The position numbers and the translations under genes were made by a program. Positions 40,953 to 55,229 of a stretch of DNA of 64,000 bases are shown here, one piece after another. The notes beneath the pieces are model-generated. The model did no database searches. It was given only the letters and a program-made list of their open reading frames with translations, and was not told where the DNA came from. Numbering within the stretch: position 1 is the first letter of the stretch; every line of letters starts with the position of its first letter. This stretch comes from Scleroderma bovista (lineage: Eukaryota; Basidiomycota; Agaricomycetes; Boletales; Sclerodermataceae). The stretch spans positions 55,268 through 119,267 of the forward strand of contig JAYMGJ010000298.1 in NCBI GenBank assembly GCA_037178675.1, given 5' to 3'.

Positions 40953-42692
40953 ATGTCGTCGTTCCCTATCCCGAATGAATTAATCGCCTTGATTTTGGAC
41001 GAATTAGACGTCCCATCGCTGTTGATATGCATGCAGGTAACTTATGATCACCTCCCTGATGCGGTGACCACAGTGAATCGTCTAACGTTTCGTTCAGGTC
41101 TGCAAGCAGTTGCAATCCATTATACAACAAAGCTCCTCTTTGTTGTACAAGATATACTTGTTCTCAGGGCTGATGTCCGATGTCAAGCACTGTAATTGGG
41201 ACTTGCCATCCCGCTTGGAGGCGATACGAAGATACACTGACGCATGGAACAACTTACATTTTCCAACCCGTGGACAAATCCCCAGGAAAGGTGGACAGGC
41301 CTGGGATCTTGTTAGTGGTATCTTGGCACAATCTGGTCCCGATGGTGGAATATCTTGTGTCCAAATGCCATGCAGCGTCAAGGGTATTTTGGAGCGCAGA
41401 TGGATCACACACACTGACTTTCGGATCCGCGACTTCACAGTTGATATGTCCCAGGATCTCCTTGTTGCCATCGAGCTTGGTGGTGATCCAGTGTGAGATA
41501 TACATATCCCCTTTCCTAGTTGAAACCCCAATGACACTAACAACAACACAGGATGCATGCAATGTGTCATGTTCACTTACGTTCATGTACCACTGGTCTA
41601 GTGCATCCCAAGGCGACGTGTCCCAGGATCACGCCAGGGTTTTTCAGTCAACAAATTCGCGCCTGTTTCTTCATACGTGTCTGTGGCCCGTATGTGGGTA
41701 TCTTGTTCGATGACATGGTGTTCCGCCAAACAACCGCAGTTCTTGCTATCTGGAACTGGAGAACCGGTAGTCAAATAATGGTATTTAACACATTCTCGGT
41801 GAAATGTCAAATTGACTTCGGTTGTGGGCCAGCTTATTCGGTGCCCCGAGATTCACTCTTTCACCTTCATATCGGATGAGCTGCTCCTAGTGGCATTCGT
41901 AGATCACGGTGGACAAGTTTCACTCAGGGTTCTTGCGGTGACCCCTGGCAATTCTATGTCTTCCGCAGAAGACGTTCAATACCTATGTGGATTGCGGCTC
42001 CCAATACTTCAAGCTGATGTAGAAGGCGTATTAATCATTTCGGAACCCTCACCGACTTCAACGTCCCCCAACATACCCGCAGCTCCGTTCACCGCGTCCA
42101 CAGACGTTCTATTCACGGTCACATTGAGCTATTCCATGGATACGGACGACGATGTGTCGGCCGTCGTACTTTTGGTTCCTCGTTCAACCATACTCCATCA
42201 AGTTTTGTGTGTCTCTTCCAGTCCGCAAAAGTATGTAGGATGGGAGTCTTGGGGAGAGACAGGGTCACGCATGCTCGATATCAAGCCTTCGAACGTTTGG
42301 GTATGTCATTCTTATGGGATGAAATTCATTCATAGTCCAGATCACGGAGAGACCGCGAGCGTGTACGACTTAAATCCTCACACAACCAGAAAGGACGTGA
42401 ATACTGCCAATCCTCATTTACGTTGGAAAGCTATGGAGAGGACAAAGATTAGCGGAGGACGCAACCCGTTCAGAGCGGATGTCGTTACGTCTTTGCCAGG
42501 ACGTGAAGCATCTCTGAACCTGATACCCAACAAGCATGGTTGGGATGCCACTATGATCACTGAGGATCATATTGTGATGGTCGAGGTAAGTGAATCCACA
42601 ATCCACACCGGCTCCATTAATGACTCTGTGATCAGCCGCCACATGGCCCTGGTAGTACTAGGACTAGGAAATATGCCTACATGGCGATGTAA
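40953..42692 (+). CDS. F-box protein, tandem copy B
   Basis: Exons 40,953-41,036; 41,098-41,492; 41,552-41,780; 41,833-42,585; 42,636-42,692 give 505 residues. The F-box reads MSSFPIPNELIALILDELDV, then ICMQVCKQLQSIIQQSSSLL. All intron positions match copy A and the ends RKYAYMAM and RYAYMAM correspond. A 121-bp tract (42,161-42,281) differs from copy A at only two bases, far closer than the surrounding sequence. Convergent with TEL1, 119 bp apart. Confidence 0.8.
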
Positions 42693-42811
42693 CGATAAAA
42701 TAATATTTTTGCGATGGGAGTAAATAGTATATCGCTACGGAATGTGTAGCAAAACGTAGCCATCGAGAATTGTACCACATGAAGTATGCCCCTCCTTCGG
42801 AAAGGTAGAAT

Positions 42812-45800
42812 CTAATAGTCAGGACTCCAGCCTGTGGAAACCCAAGGATGATCAGTCGACAATATCCTAAACTGAGTGATTATCCTACCATGATAAATTG
42901 TCGCTAAATTAACGATGTCCTTTGCCTCTGCGATGAGCTCATTGACAGTGTATTCTACACTGAGCGACTTGTCCAACTTGCGTGCGACGGAACTCAGTGC
43001 TCGGTCAGCTGCTTCGTCTGTTCCGCTTTTGAGGTCGAGGTCAAACTGGCCTGCTGAAGGGTCGAGGCGAAGCTCGGTGGTGCTTTCTTGGATCTTTTTT
43101 AGCCTCAGCTCGCTCGCTGTCCTAAGAGAAGCCAGATCAGGATCACGGTAAGCAATCCCGCGGTGAAAACGCACCATGAATGAAGAGGATCATGTTTAAA
43201 GACTTCGAGCACCGTCATAATAACGTCCGATTGTTCGCGGAGGACGCGTAGCGTCTCCTCTGCGCAGCGCTGGAATACACCTTGCGTGCCTGAATAACCC
43301 ATCCCGTCAACCATATCACGCGTCATGCGAAATGGGACATGCTCGGGAACACGCAAACGCTTTCCCTATCGGCTTGTTAGCGACCATTCTAACATAGCCG
43401 TGAGTATAGTCCGTACCTGGTCAAAGGCAATCCCAAAATCAATGTGAACAACCTCCCCGTTTCCGTTGTCCAGCAATATGTTTGAGACATGCCGATCTCC
43501 TAGACCAAGTACATGTCCCACGATAGACGTCGTCGCAACGCTCCGGGTATAGTGGAGCCGCATCGCGAACCACGTGATGGGAGTTTTGGATTTCTCCGTG
43601 AAATAGTGTCTCATGACAGGTTGTGTGTGCTGGCAAATGTCGGTGAAGGCCTTCACTAGGGCGTCTGTATTTCCGTGGCATTTCTCCCGCGTCTGCTTGA
43701 GATAGGCGGCGGCCTGGCGATGATCCATGTCATTTGGCCGATACCTGGGTGCAGGTGTCAATTCCCACCGGTCCAATGGAGAACAAGGAACACACCTGTT
43801 GTGAGCAGCTTGCAACCAAGCCTGCAGGGGAGTGGTGTTCTCCACAAACTCTATCACGCCAGCCTGGGCTGCCAATGGTAATACAGTATATCCCCGAACC
43901 TTGAGGTCGCGGCGCTTTGTCTCCCTGTCAGAGCGCAGAAGGATATTCACTAGCCCAAAGACCTGTTCCATGACTGCATCTTGTCGTATGTCATCATTTC
44001 CCTCTCCTTTAAACTAGTAAAAGCGACTCAGACTTGGATGCGACATCTACTGGGCTGTGACTTACTAGTTGTTTGAACCTCTGCCCATCGGAACCATAAC
44101 AAGTGGTGACCTTCGGGAGGTTGACACCTCCAGGAGTTACGAAATTTGTATCGTAGTGACTAATCCAGACGCAATTATCATATTTCAGCGTAAGATCAAT
44201 AGCCGGATGAGAGGTTAACACCGGCACACGGACATCGCGCAGATGGCGGATTGGAACACCTTCAGGCATTTGGTATACGCCTTTGATCTTTTTGAGGGTG
44301 CGATTGTCCTTGACGCGATACTTGGCCCACTGTAGGGAGACATCGCACACCTTTTCGATCGCCTTGGTTCTGTCAGCGTACTGGGGATCACTAAGGAGCT
44401 GTCCAAAGATAGCGGAGGCTGCATATGCTCGATCAACTTGCGAAGAGGGTGTTTCGAGCCGTGAAGATGATCTCCTGACAGATTGTGAAGACGAGCCCTC
44501 TGGACGTATGCAATATACTTGGTAGAGACTGTGGAACGGGTGCTCTTGACACATACGGAGTACCAATTGCTGAAGAATTTGCTGACTCAGTGGCAACTCC
44601 CCAAGGACAGGATGAGATATCCGGGCAGATAGTTGGTGAGATAAAAACACAAACTTCCTCGATGGAATGCGATCAACTGCGCCCTTCATCCTGCCCTGCA
44701 AACGTTTGTCGTCGAAGTTTGCAAACCAAAGCGAACTGAAGCGAATTGGGACATCGTCATCGAAGATGTCAGATGCGGCAAGGCAACGCGAGTACATGTC
44801 AATGGCCAGCTCGAGAAAGGTGACCAAAGATCCATTGTGTCGCTCGTAAGCATATTCGTCCTCCGCTAGAAGCATCCTTGCGTTTTTTTGCGCCTCCCGA
44901 AGAACATCATAGTCATTGCTGCCCATTTGCGCTCTCTGAAGCTGGCTCTCCCTCTGCTTGATCTCTTGCCTTTTCCTCTCCACGTAGACTTTCCATCGTA
45001 CTGCGTCCGGCGACTTAAGAATGGAATGGTATTGGTGCTCTGCGAAGAGTGCACACTTATGATAAACGCTCGCACAGGCGTCTTTGCGATTGGGCAACTG
45101 CGTCTCAATTTGAGTTGCTATCCGGATAGCGGTATCAAAGAACTTTTCTTTGATATCAGTTGGCTTTTCCATACACGCCTCTGATGCCCATGATCCCTGC
45201 GCCGCAAGTCACTAAAAATAAATTGACTGAGATTGCTATGCTTACCAGACGAGCCATGGAGAGGGCTTTCTCGACCGTTGGTTCAGAACCAAACCCAGAT
45301 GTTTTATTCTGGAGGTCTCTTAGAAACTGAACGGCGAGTTTTTGTTCCTTCTGGAGCCATAGGACGTTCGCAAACTCTTGAGAGACTTCGTAGGATGGGG
45401 CCTTCTCGAGGTCTTGAGCTTTCACAATTGAGTTCAAAGCAACCTGAAGCTGGTTGGATTTCCGGGAAGCCACGGAGAGTCGTACGAGGCAGCGCTTTTC
45501 CAAATCAACAAGAGTCCGAAAGAAGGGACTGACAAGATTGCCGATTTGTCTACGCTCTTCCTTTTGTCTTGTTGAGCGAATGAGAGATATTCTTGTAGCA
45601 AGGATCCGCTCAAGATCCAGGAATCTAATCGTAGGCTTCAGTATGAAAAAAGGATTGAAGAATCAGAAGGGCTGACTCGAATTCCGGATCTATTTCGGCA
45701 AGGCTGGAGAAAGCCCGGGCATCCGATGATTTGCAACTGAGGTGCTCTTGGATCTTGCCACTTCGCCACTGTGTTAATTGGCTAAGACACATGATATTTC

Positions 45801-48800
45801 TACCGACTTCTCTGATCCCAGTAATATCCTCGTTACCGAGCCTACGCAAAAGTTCCATCGTGTCATATAGGGCTCGGTTGACAGCGGCATCGACGACCTG
45901 GGAATTTCTTTCACGGTGAACGGCCTTCAGGGCACGATACAGCGCAGTGGTTGAATCTTGTTGTCCACTGTCGGGTAGGTCCCAAGTCTCCGTACGCCAC
46001 CCTAGCTGGTACGTCATAGTCGATGTCTCTTGGTCAGAATCAAAATGACCCTGAGAACTTTGCAGAGTACGAATCGCAAGATGATCGAACCCAAAAGCAT
46101 GGAATGATTGAAGGAGGCCATCTACGTCGGCTGACCTGTGACTGCTGGTTTCAAGTGCAGCACCGTGGAAATGAAATGCCTTCTCCCACTGCTTTTCGTG
46201 GTGGAATCGTTTGATAAGGAAATGGCGTAAGTCTGTGATTTTGATACCGTAGAATCCATCAGGTTCGTCGATATGACTATATATCGCAAATAGTAGATGT
46301 TCGATGTCCCCAGTTGACCCCATGTCTAACTGTTGGTGCTCGCATGCCAATTCCAGGAATAAGAGAGCAGTTGTGTATGAGCCACAAGTGACTGCGCCCT
46401 TCGCAAGGAGATAGAAGTCCACATCCAGCCATTTGTCATACGCGAGACAATCAGTGGAACCGGAGGGTGCGAAGTTACGCAAATGAAGAACGACGTCAAC
46501 TACTGCGCGTAGGCAAGAGCGACTAACATCTTCGGTCCGCAGGACAGATGTGAAGTAGTCTGATAGGTGTTTCTTCGTAGATACGCGAGTCCCTTGACTT
46601 ATGTCTGCTTGAAGCAACGTATGGACAAGAACAGGTAGGACATCCTCGGCGAAAGTGGTATTCCTGGCCAAAAGAGGAGCAAGCTGGGCATAGAAGACAT
46701 GGGTGGATGACAAAACGTCGCTCAAAAGGGTAGTGATTGAGCAAATCCACTGTGAAAACTCTGAGTTCCGAGGCAATGTGCTATCCAGGCTCTCGAGGGA
46801 GCACGTCGGTCGCACGACAGTAGTTACGGGGAAATGTCGAAAGTATTCGAGCGTTGTGTGGTATTCATTGGACCAGAATTGGAATTCAAGGATTTCAGAG
46901 CGTGCAGCAGACACTAGGGATCGCAGAGTGAGGTACACCAAGTTGTCATCGGAAGGCACGTTATCATCGATCATTGCAAGTAAAGACTGTATGATAGCAC
47001 GCTGAGGTGAAGGTTCTGCTTGCATGCCCTCTTGGTGGCGCGTTCCCCTGCGGTGTCTAGCCCGAAGTGTTTGTGGGTCGGAGGGTTCGCTCCCGAAGCT
47101 ATAGATATTTCCAACATTTGCTACCAACAAGGACGCGAACGCATCGATGTCTTCACGAGAGAGCTGCTCTCTTGGGGGGATATGCTCCTTCAGTCGCCAA
47201 AAATCCGTGGTCGCAAATTGCTCCCGACTGTCTACGTGCTGTTCCGCCAGACGGTGCAACTGACGCACGAGTCGAAACTTGTTCGAGGAAATACGATGGT
47301 CACTGAGAGTGAGAGATAAATTATGAGTCCCAATCTCTTCAGCAACTTCTGCGAGCTCAGAAGACGGTTGATGTGACCATGCCGGCAAGGCTTTCAATAT
47401 CAATGGTTTGATCTTATCGTTCTCTGATAACAACAAGACTTGATGATCGAGCCAACCAGAAGGTTGTTCCTTCATTTTCGAATGTGAGTCAACACTTGAA
47501 GTTAAGCGCTGGTCATTGATTAGGGCGCAGACGCGGATTAAGATGGCCGGCAGTCTCGGATCAGCCTGTTGCATTTTTCGATAGACAGAGAAACCCCATT
47601 GAAGGAATGACTGGGCAGCTGGAACCAGGTCGGCTTGCGCTAGTAATAAGCTGGACTTCTGGACGAACAAGTGCAAGAGCGTTGGGTCTTTAAAGTCATG
47701 ACGTCGAATCGAAACCAGCAGTGCGATTCCGTTGAGTAAGCGGAGCTGCTCATTGACAAACGGCGTCGAGTGGAGATCAGAAAATAGTTGATGGAGCGCG
47801 TGGAACGAAACCGCAGTTACATGCTCTGGTGTGGCAGACAACAAACACCACTGCAAAGATCGCAAAATCGTTTTGGTGCCAAAACGGGGAAGGTTTGGCG
47901 GATGATACTTGAAACCATCCAAGCGGCGGTATTGGTTGAGAAATAGGAAGGTACGTGCTGCATCAGCGGACTCGACAGTGTGAAGAGCATTCATGATGGC
48001 ACCCTGTTCTGAAAAGTCTTGATCACCAAGCGATCGAATAATAGCTACGGCGATGCTAGCGGCGTTATCCTTCACGCGATCATTGAATGCGTCCTGGGAA
48101 GTTAACTCCATACCTATTGAGACAAGAGCGTCTCGCAGGCGCTGTGCAGTTGTTCCGTCGTTTCCCTGATTACGATCCACGATATGGACGAGTTGTGACC
48201 CAACAAGTTCTCCAACGCAGACAAGAAGACCTTCGGATATGGTCTTTTGGACAGTCGTACAATGGTTATGAAAGAGTGTTTGGCCATGAGCCATCGCGTC
48301 TACATTGTTGTTCGCCGCCAAATTTGCAGGTGTAAATAATGGGAATGCTGCGTCCGCGAAAGTGCGTCGATTCGAGTACCCAAGTAAACTGTGCGGCAAC
48401 CGCAAGATGTCAAAAAAGTTTTGGCGGATGGAGAATGCGATTTGAGATGCGTAAGCTTCGAACAGCTCATGTGGAGACAGACCGAGCCTCTCTGATACTC
48501 CTCTGAGTACGGCTTGGATATGACTCGCATATTGAGGGTCACAGAAAGCAGTTTCCAAGAGATGCCAGTATGGACCGCGACGCACGTATGAGCTGGCGAT
48601 CATCACATTACCCAGGCATAGGGACCTTGTGAGCATGTATTCATATCTAAAATACCTTTAGTATCACAACCTTGCAATACCTGGTCCACGTACTGGGCGA
48701 CGTCCTTTGGAAGGGAATCGTTGATATTCTGGTAAAAGCCATCGAGGTCTTTATATTCCCGAACGATGCCATCCTCCTTCAGGGCAAAGAGGTCGCCTGT

Positions 48801-51800
48801 CAATACGGCTGTACGGAAGCGAACACGAATGTCTTCATCTGTGTTCAATGCCAGCAAGATATTCAATGGGCGCTCGACCGGTTCGCCGTCATCGTTTGCT
48901 GGCCAAAAGGATTGCGATGGATCTTCTGTGAGCAGTTCTACCATGAACCGGGCGACGAGGTCACGAACCCTCCAGAACGTCGCCTTCTTCTTCGACATAC
49001 CCGCAATCCAGGCTAAAAGGTCGAGCACATGGTCTCCCAATGTAGACCCCACAGCTGACTTTTGAATCCATACATGCATGGTGGATTTCAGAATGTCGGT
49101 AACGAGGAGATGGAACTGGCCATTGACAGCATGCGAATATCGTTGGAGAAGATTGGCACATTTACGCAACAATATGTCCAAGGTATGAGCACTGAGGTTC
49201 AGCAACTTCTTGCGTATGACTGCCAACAGGGAGGGTCCAAGGACTAGCAGCATCTCTTCAGAGCAGTCCGTTGCCACTTTAACAAGTTCCTTGTCCCGAG
49301 GGACCTCGCCAGTGGGGCTTTGCAGAACCGGGGTAGCAGATAAAAAGAAAACACACATCCCCACCAAGCGATAGATAGCAGGAGAGTGATCTTGGACGTT
49401 ACCATCCTGTAGGAGATAGGCTCGGGTTGTTCTGATGGGCTCAAAACGATCCCGTTCCGCGGTATTTGAGTCCTCAGGTGTTCGATTTATAAGTGAGCGC
49501 AGTAGCTGCCGAAGATTCTGAGACACCACCACGAAGTCATTTTGGATCTACCAGCATCGAATACGAATCAGCCAGTTCCCATTACACTCAAGGAACAGAC
49601 TACTCACATCTGCGCTTTCCCAAATCACACGCTGCAAACTCCTGCGTCTGACACGAGCTCGGCCATCACGAGAAAGTCGGGTCTTTACAGCATGCAAAAC
49701 GTAGGACTTGATTCCAGACTCGTCGCTCGGAGCAATCATCGCTTCACACTCTTCACCATTGTCATCCGAATCCCCATCAAGAACCAGTGGTTCGAGGGCT
49801 TTCAAAATGAGGAGCCTTTCTTCGGGCGTCCATCTGGAGTCAGTTATACGAGGTCCAAGAATCATCACCACCTTCCCTGCTGACTGAATAACCTTTCTGT
49901 TACTCCGTGTTCCGTTGGACATTTGCAGGGACTCAAAGATGAGAGCAGTAATGGCAGCATCAAAGGATTGTCGAACATTCTCGGCGGTAGGATGAGTGTT
50001 GTTCATCTTAGCTGCCTCCCACTCCAGAGCTAAAGACTCCATGGCTTTCTGCAGAAAGGCAGACACCCTTCGCTCACGACCATTGGGCGACATAAGTTCT
50101 CCATCTGATCGCGTGGACGGCACCTCATCCGGCGACATGGAAGTCCCCACCTCACCATCGCATTGGACGACTTCTGGAAGTCGGGCGAAAAGTAAATAGT
50201 CCCGAATGGTTGTGGCGTTACGTTGATCCTCCATGACCTTGGCTATTTCACAATCAGGAAGCAATGGTTTACAGATTAAATCAATATGCGGTGCGTATCC
50301 ACACACGCTACCCAAGAGATTGAGGAAGTCGTTGATGGTGTGCGGTGGTAGATGGGACTTGCCATTAATGCCTCTTGTCGCGATACCGATCCTCCAGTTA
50401 TCCAAGAGCCAGCTCAAGACTTTCTCCTCCAGTTGCATGCGATACAACCTGACATCCTGACTTGCGACTCGCAAGCATTGCGCTAAAAACATACAGACAG
50501 AGTCGTACGGAAAGTTCGGACCTTGAAGATCCAGATCCTTTGCGAGTGTCTCGATTTCAGTGAGGACACGATGGGGTGTGAGAAGGTGCTTGGCATGAAC
50601 GATGAGGAGATGGGCCGCATGACAAGCGGCCCTACAAACGACAGGAACGTTAGCACGGCGCACAGCGTGTGTCCAAGTAGAATCCCAGGTCGCCGGTTCA
50701 CCCTGATCAGCAGCGTTTCCGGGTAGTCGGGTACTTTCCCCATCCCAGTGCGCTACGGCTGCAAGGCATAAGAAGACCCAGGATTGAATAGATACCTCGT
50801 CGATGGAAACAAATTGCAAGAGAATATTGAGGATCTCGTTCTGGAGCGCTCTGTGCAGTTGCATCCAGTGCCGATCAATGACGAAGAGTAAAATTTGTAG
50901 GTTGTAGACGCGAACGTCAACTGATGTCGACGATCGTATTGAATGCAACAAGGACGAAACTGGATCCTCTCGCTTTACCCTCTTTCCTGCAGAAATTGCA
51001 TCGGGAGTCCCAACATGAATGGACTCAGAGTGCTCGAACAGCTGAGGGCAGGAGTCAGTGGCTTTGGCAGGAAAAGACAGGGGATACCTACCTTCTGAGC
51101 GCAGTCGGCCTGTAGCTCCAACACAGTCCAAGCCAAGGCTTGGCTGGCATCAAAATTCCATCCCGCTCTGAATGTATGCGCAACGAAAATCCCCCCATCA
51201 CCAGTCTCCGAAAAAGCGGCATGAAGCCGGAGGGAGTCGAGGGAAAGGCTGTCGATACCCCACCGGCTATCAGCCTCTCCATTGAGAAGAGTCCAGAGCT
51301 TGTGTACTCCATCAGCCCACCCATATACTGGGCCGCTTGGGGTTGACGTAAGAAATGGGAAGAGCGTCCGCAGAATCCCCACCAGACTCTCCTTGAGCTG
51401 CTTGTTTTTCGTCCCCCAAAGACCCAACAACGAATCCCAAGTAGAACGAGCCAAATCATCGACGCCATCCTTGCAGTTAAGAGAGACCTGTGACAGAAAT
51501 GGTTGCAGAGCAAGAAGGTAGTCATGATGGAGGGACGTGTCAGAGGGATAGTACTCCAAGAACCGTTTCATACGTTTAAACAAGGCACCGGCGATAGGCA
51601 CCGACATGACCTTGCCTTTGTCGTCAGGATCATCTCTATCAACTCTCGCTAAGAACGGTGCAGTTGGATGGCGGAAGAGAAGTGAGAGAAGAGAGGCGCA
51701 TTCGATTTGCTCGAGAGAAACAGCACGTCGTGCGGACCGTCTCAAAGATGAGTTTTCCGCAGGAGTTGGTGTCGCACGGTACTCGGCGAGACGCCTCTTT

Positions 51801-52423
51801 CGCGGAAGACTGGAAATGGGCAAGTCGTCTGCATCGTCATCCCTGTCCTCCGGACTCGCACTTCGATACATCGAATCCTCTCCAGGCGAACACCCTTCTC
51901 GCGCAGGAACCAGCTCCTTATCCATCTGGTCGTCCAAAATAACATTAAAACAGATCTCCACCAGCTTCATCCAGGTCTCCAAGTTGACATGGTCCATGTG
52001 AGGGGTCCACGAGAGTAGCACTCTGATTGTCTTAAGATAGTCCAATGCCACAGGGGAGAATAGTTCACCGCGATGGATCAGCACTTGTGTGATGTGTTCG
52101 AGAAGGGGTGTTAGTGTCTTTTTGCTGAGGCAGTGAACACTTCTCTCGACAAGCCACCGAACGGCAGCTGCGGCTTCAACGAGCCTTCGTTGAGCAGCCG
52201 CACCGGCTGTCCCTGCCTTGCTCGATTTCTTGAGGGTGTCAAGTTTTTCAATCTTAACTGTCGTGAACAATGCTTGGTATAGCACCAGCCAACCGCGGAC
52301 ATCTTCGATGCTGTAGACCGCATCTTCGCGGGAAAATGTAGACCGAAGTGCAGTTATTCCATCTTGACGTTCTTTGGCCTTTTCGCTTTTAAGGCGGTCC
52401 ACGACAGCCTTTAGGTTTGACAT
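42812..52423 (-). CDS. TEL1: TEL1/ATM phosphatidylinositol-3-kinase-like kinase
   Basis: Ten exons on minus: 52,423-51,092; 51,041-49,608; 49,547-48,694; 48,646-45,677; 45,624-45,246; 45,196-44,066; 44,013-43,417; 43,365-43,175; 43,121-42,889; 42,831-42,812. All phases agree and the product is about 3,046 residues, the usual ATM size. The N-terminus has the TAN-type motif ([13 protein letters not shown]). [19 protein letters not shown] and [10 protein letters not shown] are ATM-typical. A FAT region ([29 protein letters not shown]) precedes the kinase domain: [48 protein letters not shown] ends IYHGWSPDY. Tel1 senses double-strand breaks and maintains telomeres. Start is the ATG at 52,423; a TTG 24 bases upstream is not used. 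Confidence 0.95.
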
Positions 52424-53689
52424 TGGAGCGAAGGTGGTAGAAGACAAAGAAATCAGTTGGTACTACACACATAGTCACACTAGCCTTGGTATAATAATCG
52501 GGGTGATCTCGATCACGTGATTCGTCCATTGACACGCGTCTCACTTTTTCTCCTCAGTGACACTCAGCCACTGTGTCTGTTTGTGCTGCAGCGCGGACAT
52601 CGCTGTATCAACCACCATCAAACAATCATGATTGAACCCGTATTCGTTCCTATGCGCAGTCGTGTCCGCTGTGGTACCGTGTTGGCGTAATGGTGGCCGA
52701 GTCGCTGGTGCCAGTCACAAAGTCGTCGCACAGGATGGAAACAATTTCAAGTGGACGCTGTTGTCTCCAACATTCGCTTACATCCTCGGACTGGACTTTC
52801 TGTTTACGGTCTTATCAGTCTCATTTTTGTTTGATGACTTGGTTCGACGTCGCCGAACATGCTTACACGATCTGCTTAGGTCACTGTTCTTTGGAATTCA
52901 TTTTCTCTACAGCAGCTAATTCTGTCTTTGGCTAGGTTGAGATCCTGATCTTTCCTTCTTTACGCTTCCCCTGGACCTGTTGCGCTTTTCTCCCCACTTC
53001 ACGGTCCTTTACTTACGAACCACGGATCTCCCGCCTGGAAGGAAAATCATCGTTCAACGGCCGCAAAACCGTGTGCGGGCTTGGCTGTGGATCCAGATCT
53101 TCTCTGCTGCTTTCTACCCTCCCTTCGTGAAAGATACCGGTTTAGACGTGATATCCCGGCGCCATCCTAAAGGTACCTATCTCGACTTGGTTTACCCACT
53201 CCGGTATCATTATATGATCTCGACCTTTCTGGTTGTGTTTGCTGTGGCCACAGGAAGGTTTGCTGCGCGCACCGCCAATGCAGCCAGTATTCTCCGTATG
53301 TTATTTCCTGCCTACTGCATCGTTAATGAAGAATATCAGTCCATCTCAATCAAATGCCAACTGATCCCGACTAGCTGCTCGTATCTCTGTATCATCCCGG
53401 GCAAGGCCTGCATTGTCTCGTTTATTGTGGCTACTCCAGGAAATTTGGCTAAGCACGCAGCCAACAACGAGCGATGTGTTCCATTCACTTCATTAATTAA
53501 TGTCAGGTCCATTCCATGCCTTCAGACGTTTGATCCGGATAAACTCTTTATACTTTCCATTTTCTGTGGCTACAGGATGGCTGAAGGTACGCAGCCTAAA
53601 AGCGGGAAACGTACGTTACGCGATGATAATACAAAGGTATATAAGTAAGTGAGCTATGTGTTTGACATAGTCAGGTTTCACCCAACGCC
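52424..53689. other. Spacer with weak open frames
   Basis: It includes the TEL1 promoter. A plus-strand open frame (52,980-53,648) has hydrophobic stretches such as YHYMISTFLVVFAVATG but starts with TTG, lacks a recognised domain and has no duplicate. I do not call it a gene. Confidence 0.4.
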
Positions 53690-55199
53690 ATGACGCTTCC
53701 GCAATCTGTTTACGCCAAATTCTTAACCCCCGCCGAACCAGCCCGCGGATATCCTCTTTGGTTTCCTGAACCAAATAACAGACTACCCGAAGAATACCGT
53801 GAGGTTGGTCTCAAGATTGGGGACGTAGGCATCGTGACCGCGGACGGCACCTTCGACGTCTTCTTCAACATATGCCTTCCGGAGGACCATCCTCTCCATG
53901 CGACTTACGGGGTTCCAAAAGGCTTCCAGCAGATCCTGCTTGCGGATCACGATATAGAAAGTATTCGACTTGGGGATCCCCATGGTCGAGTGGTTGCCAC
54001 GCAGTCCGTTGGCCAGAAAAGAGTGACTGTTGGCAAGGCTGTGGAAACCCCTGGGTAAGTAGGAGATATCAATACCCTCCATGTACCTATTCTTCAATAC
54101 TTCCTTGACAGCAGGCCTGTGGCAGAACAGGGTTCCATGGGCGTCAAGTTCACTTCATCTTCAAACGAGGGTGCACTCCTTGTGCTCCCTGAAGGTGCAG
54201 ACCGCCACGATCTCTGTGGTCTGCTACGTTTCGAACGAGAGGCAGTGCGGTGCGGGAAGTCTTGGTACGAATTCGCAGTGACGAAACTTGGACGGACTAG
54301 GATCAGTGCCGACTCGCTATACCTTATCACCGGATGCCACAAAACGAGTTCATGGTCGCTCGCGGCTTTCGACCAATCCAGCAGTTCCGGTAGCTTCGAC
54401 GCCCTGTTCACAGCAAACAAAATTACCAACGGCAATATCAGTGCAGCTTATTCCTGGCAAATGACATCCGCTGTTCCTTGTCGCATTGGACCTGAACCAT
54501 ATAATGGAGCCCCAAACCAGACGATCTTTATCCGTGGCTTCAAGATCGCTATCAGAGAAAGCAATCTCTTTGAACTCCTTCAGGAAGATGTATCTTTGTC
54601 ATATGAACCGCCGAACACTGTACCTCGTAAGGCATATCCTACCCAAAGTGTTAGTACATGGACTGAGAATTGGCAAACTGGGGGTGCGACAAACACATCA
54701 CCCGGGGCATCCAATCTGGAACTAGTACACAAAGTTGAATCGTCTTCCGAAAGTAATGAAACAGGTAAACAAGATGATCTTTCATTTGGCTCGCTTCTCC
54801 AGATTTCACCGACGAGGGTAGGTCAAGGCCCTTTGACTCTTTTCCATCATCGACACAATACTGAGCTTATATACCAGATTTACCATCCCTCTGATCTACT
54901 GATCAAGTGCATAATGCGGAATGAAGTATGTACACGTACGCATCCACTTTTCTTCCAATATTAATGCCCTTTTCTTCAGTCTGACTGCGAAGTAATGGTT
55001 ATTCATGACAATGTCTGGGGGAATATGTACGAGGAGGTAATGTACTTTGTTGTCACCTCTGGTATGAACACGCTGACAACGCGAACCCAAGCTTCCCCAA
55101 GGACGTGATCTTCCCAAAGATAATGAAATAATGCAGTTAATTCATAATAAATATTCTATCCAATCATCCAGTGGTATCCGCATTCACGAGCACAAATGA
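53690..55199 (+). CDS. Basidiomycete-specific uncharacterised protein, copy 1
   Basis: Exons 53,690-54,054; 54,115-54,817; 54,878-54,925; 54,980-55,036; 55,092-55,199 give 426 residues. Conserved blocks: GYPLWFPEPNNRLPEEYREV, IGDVGIVTADGTFDVFFNIC, EGALLVLPEGADRHDL, SLYLITGCHKTSSWSLAAF. The C-terminus is IYHPSDLLIKCIMRNE, then CEVMVIHDNVWGNMYEE, then a helix. I recall this as a common agaricomycete family without known function. Exon lengths 1, 3 and 4 equal those of copy 2. Its last exon contains a possible alternative donor (GTATCC at about 55,174). Confidence 0.75.
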
Positions 55200-55229
55200 T
55201 TTCTGGCTCAAAATTTGGTTTTGTTTAGG

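Noticed and set aside
48601..48660. TEL1 exon 3 ending at 48,656
   Set aside because: That end breaks the frame; the GTACGT donor at 48,693 with TACTAA branch and TTTTAG acceptor restores the ATM-typical YEYMLTRSL.
52980..53648. 222-codon plus-strand frame with hydrophobic segments
   Set aside because: Starts with TTG, no recognised domain, no paralogue; kept only as a note in the spacer.
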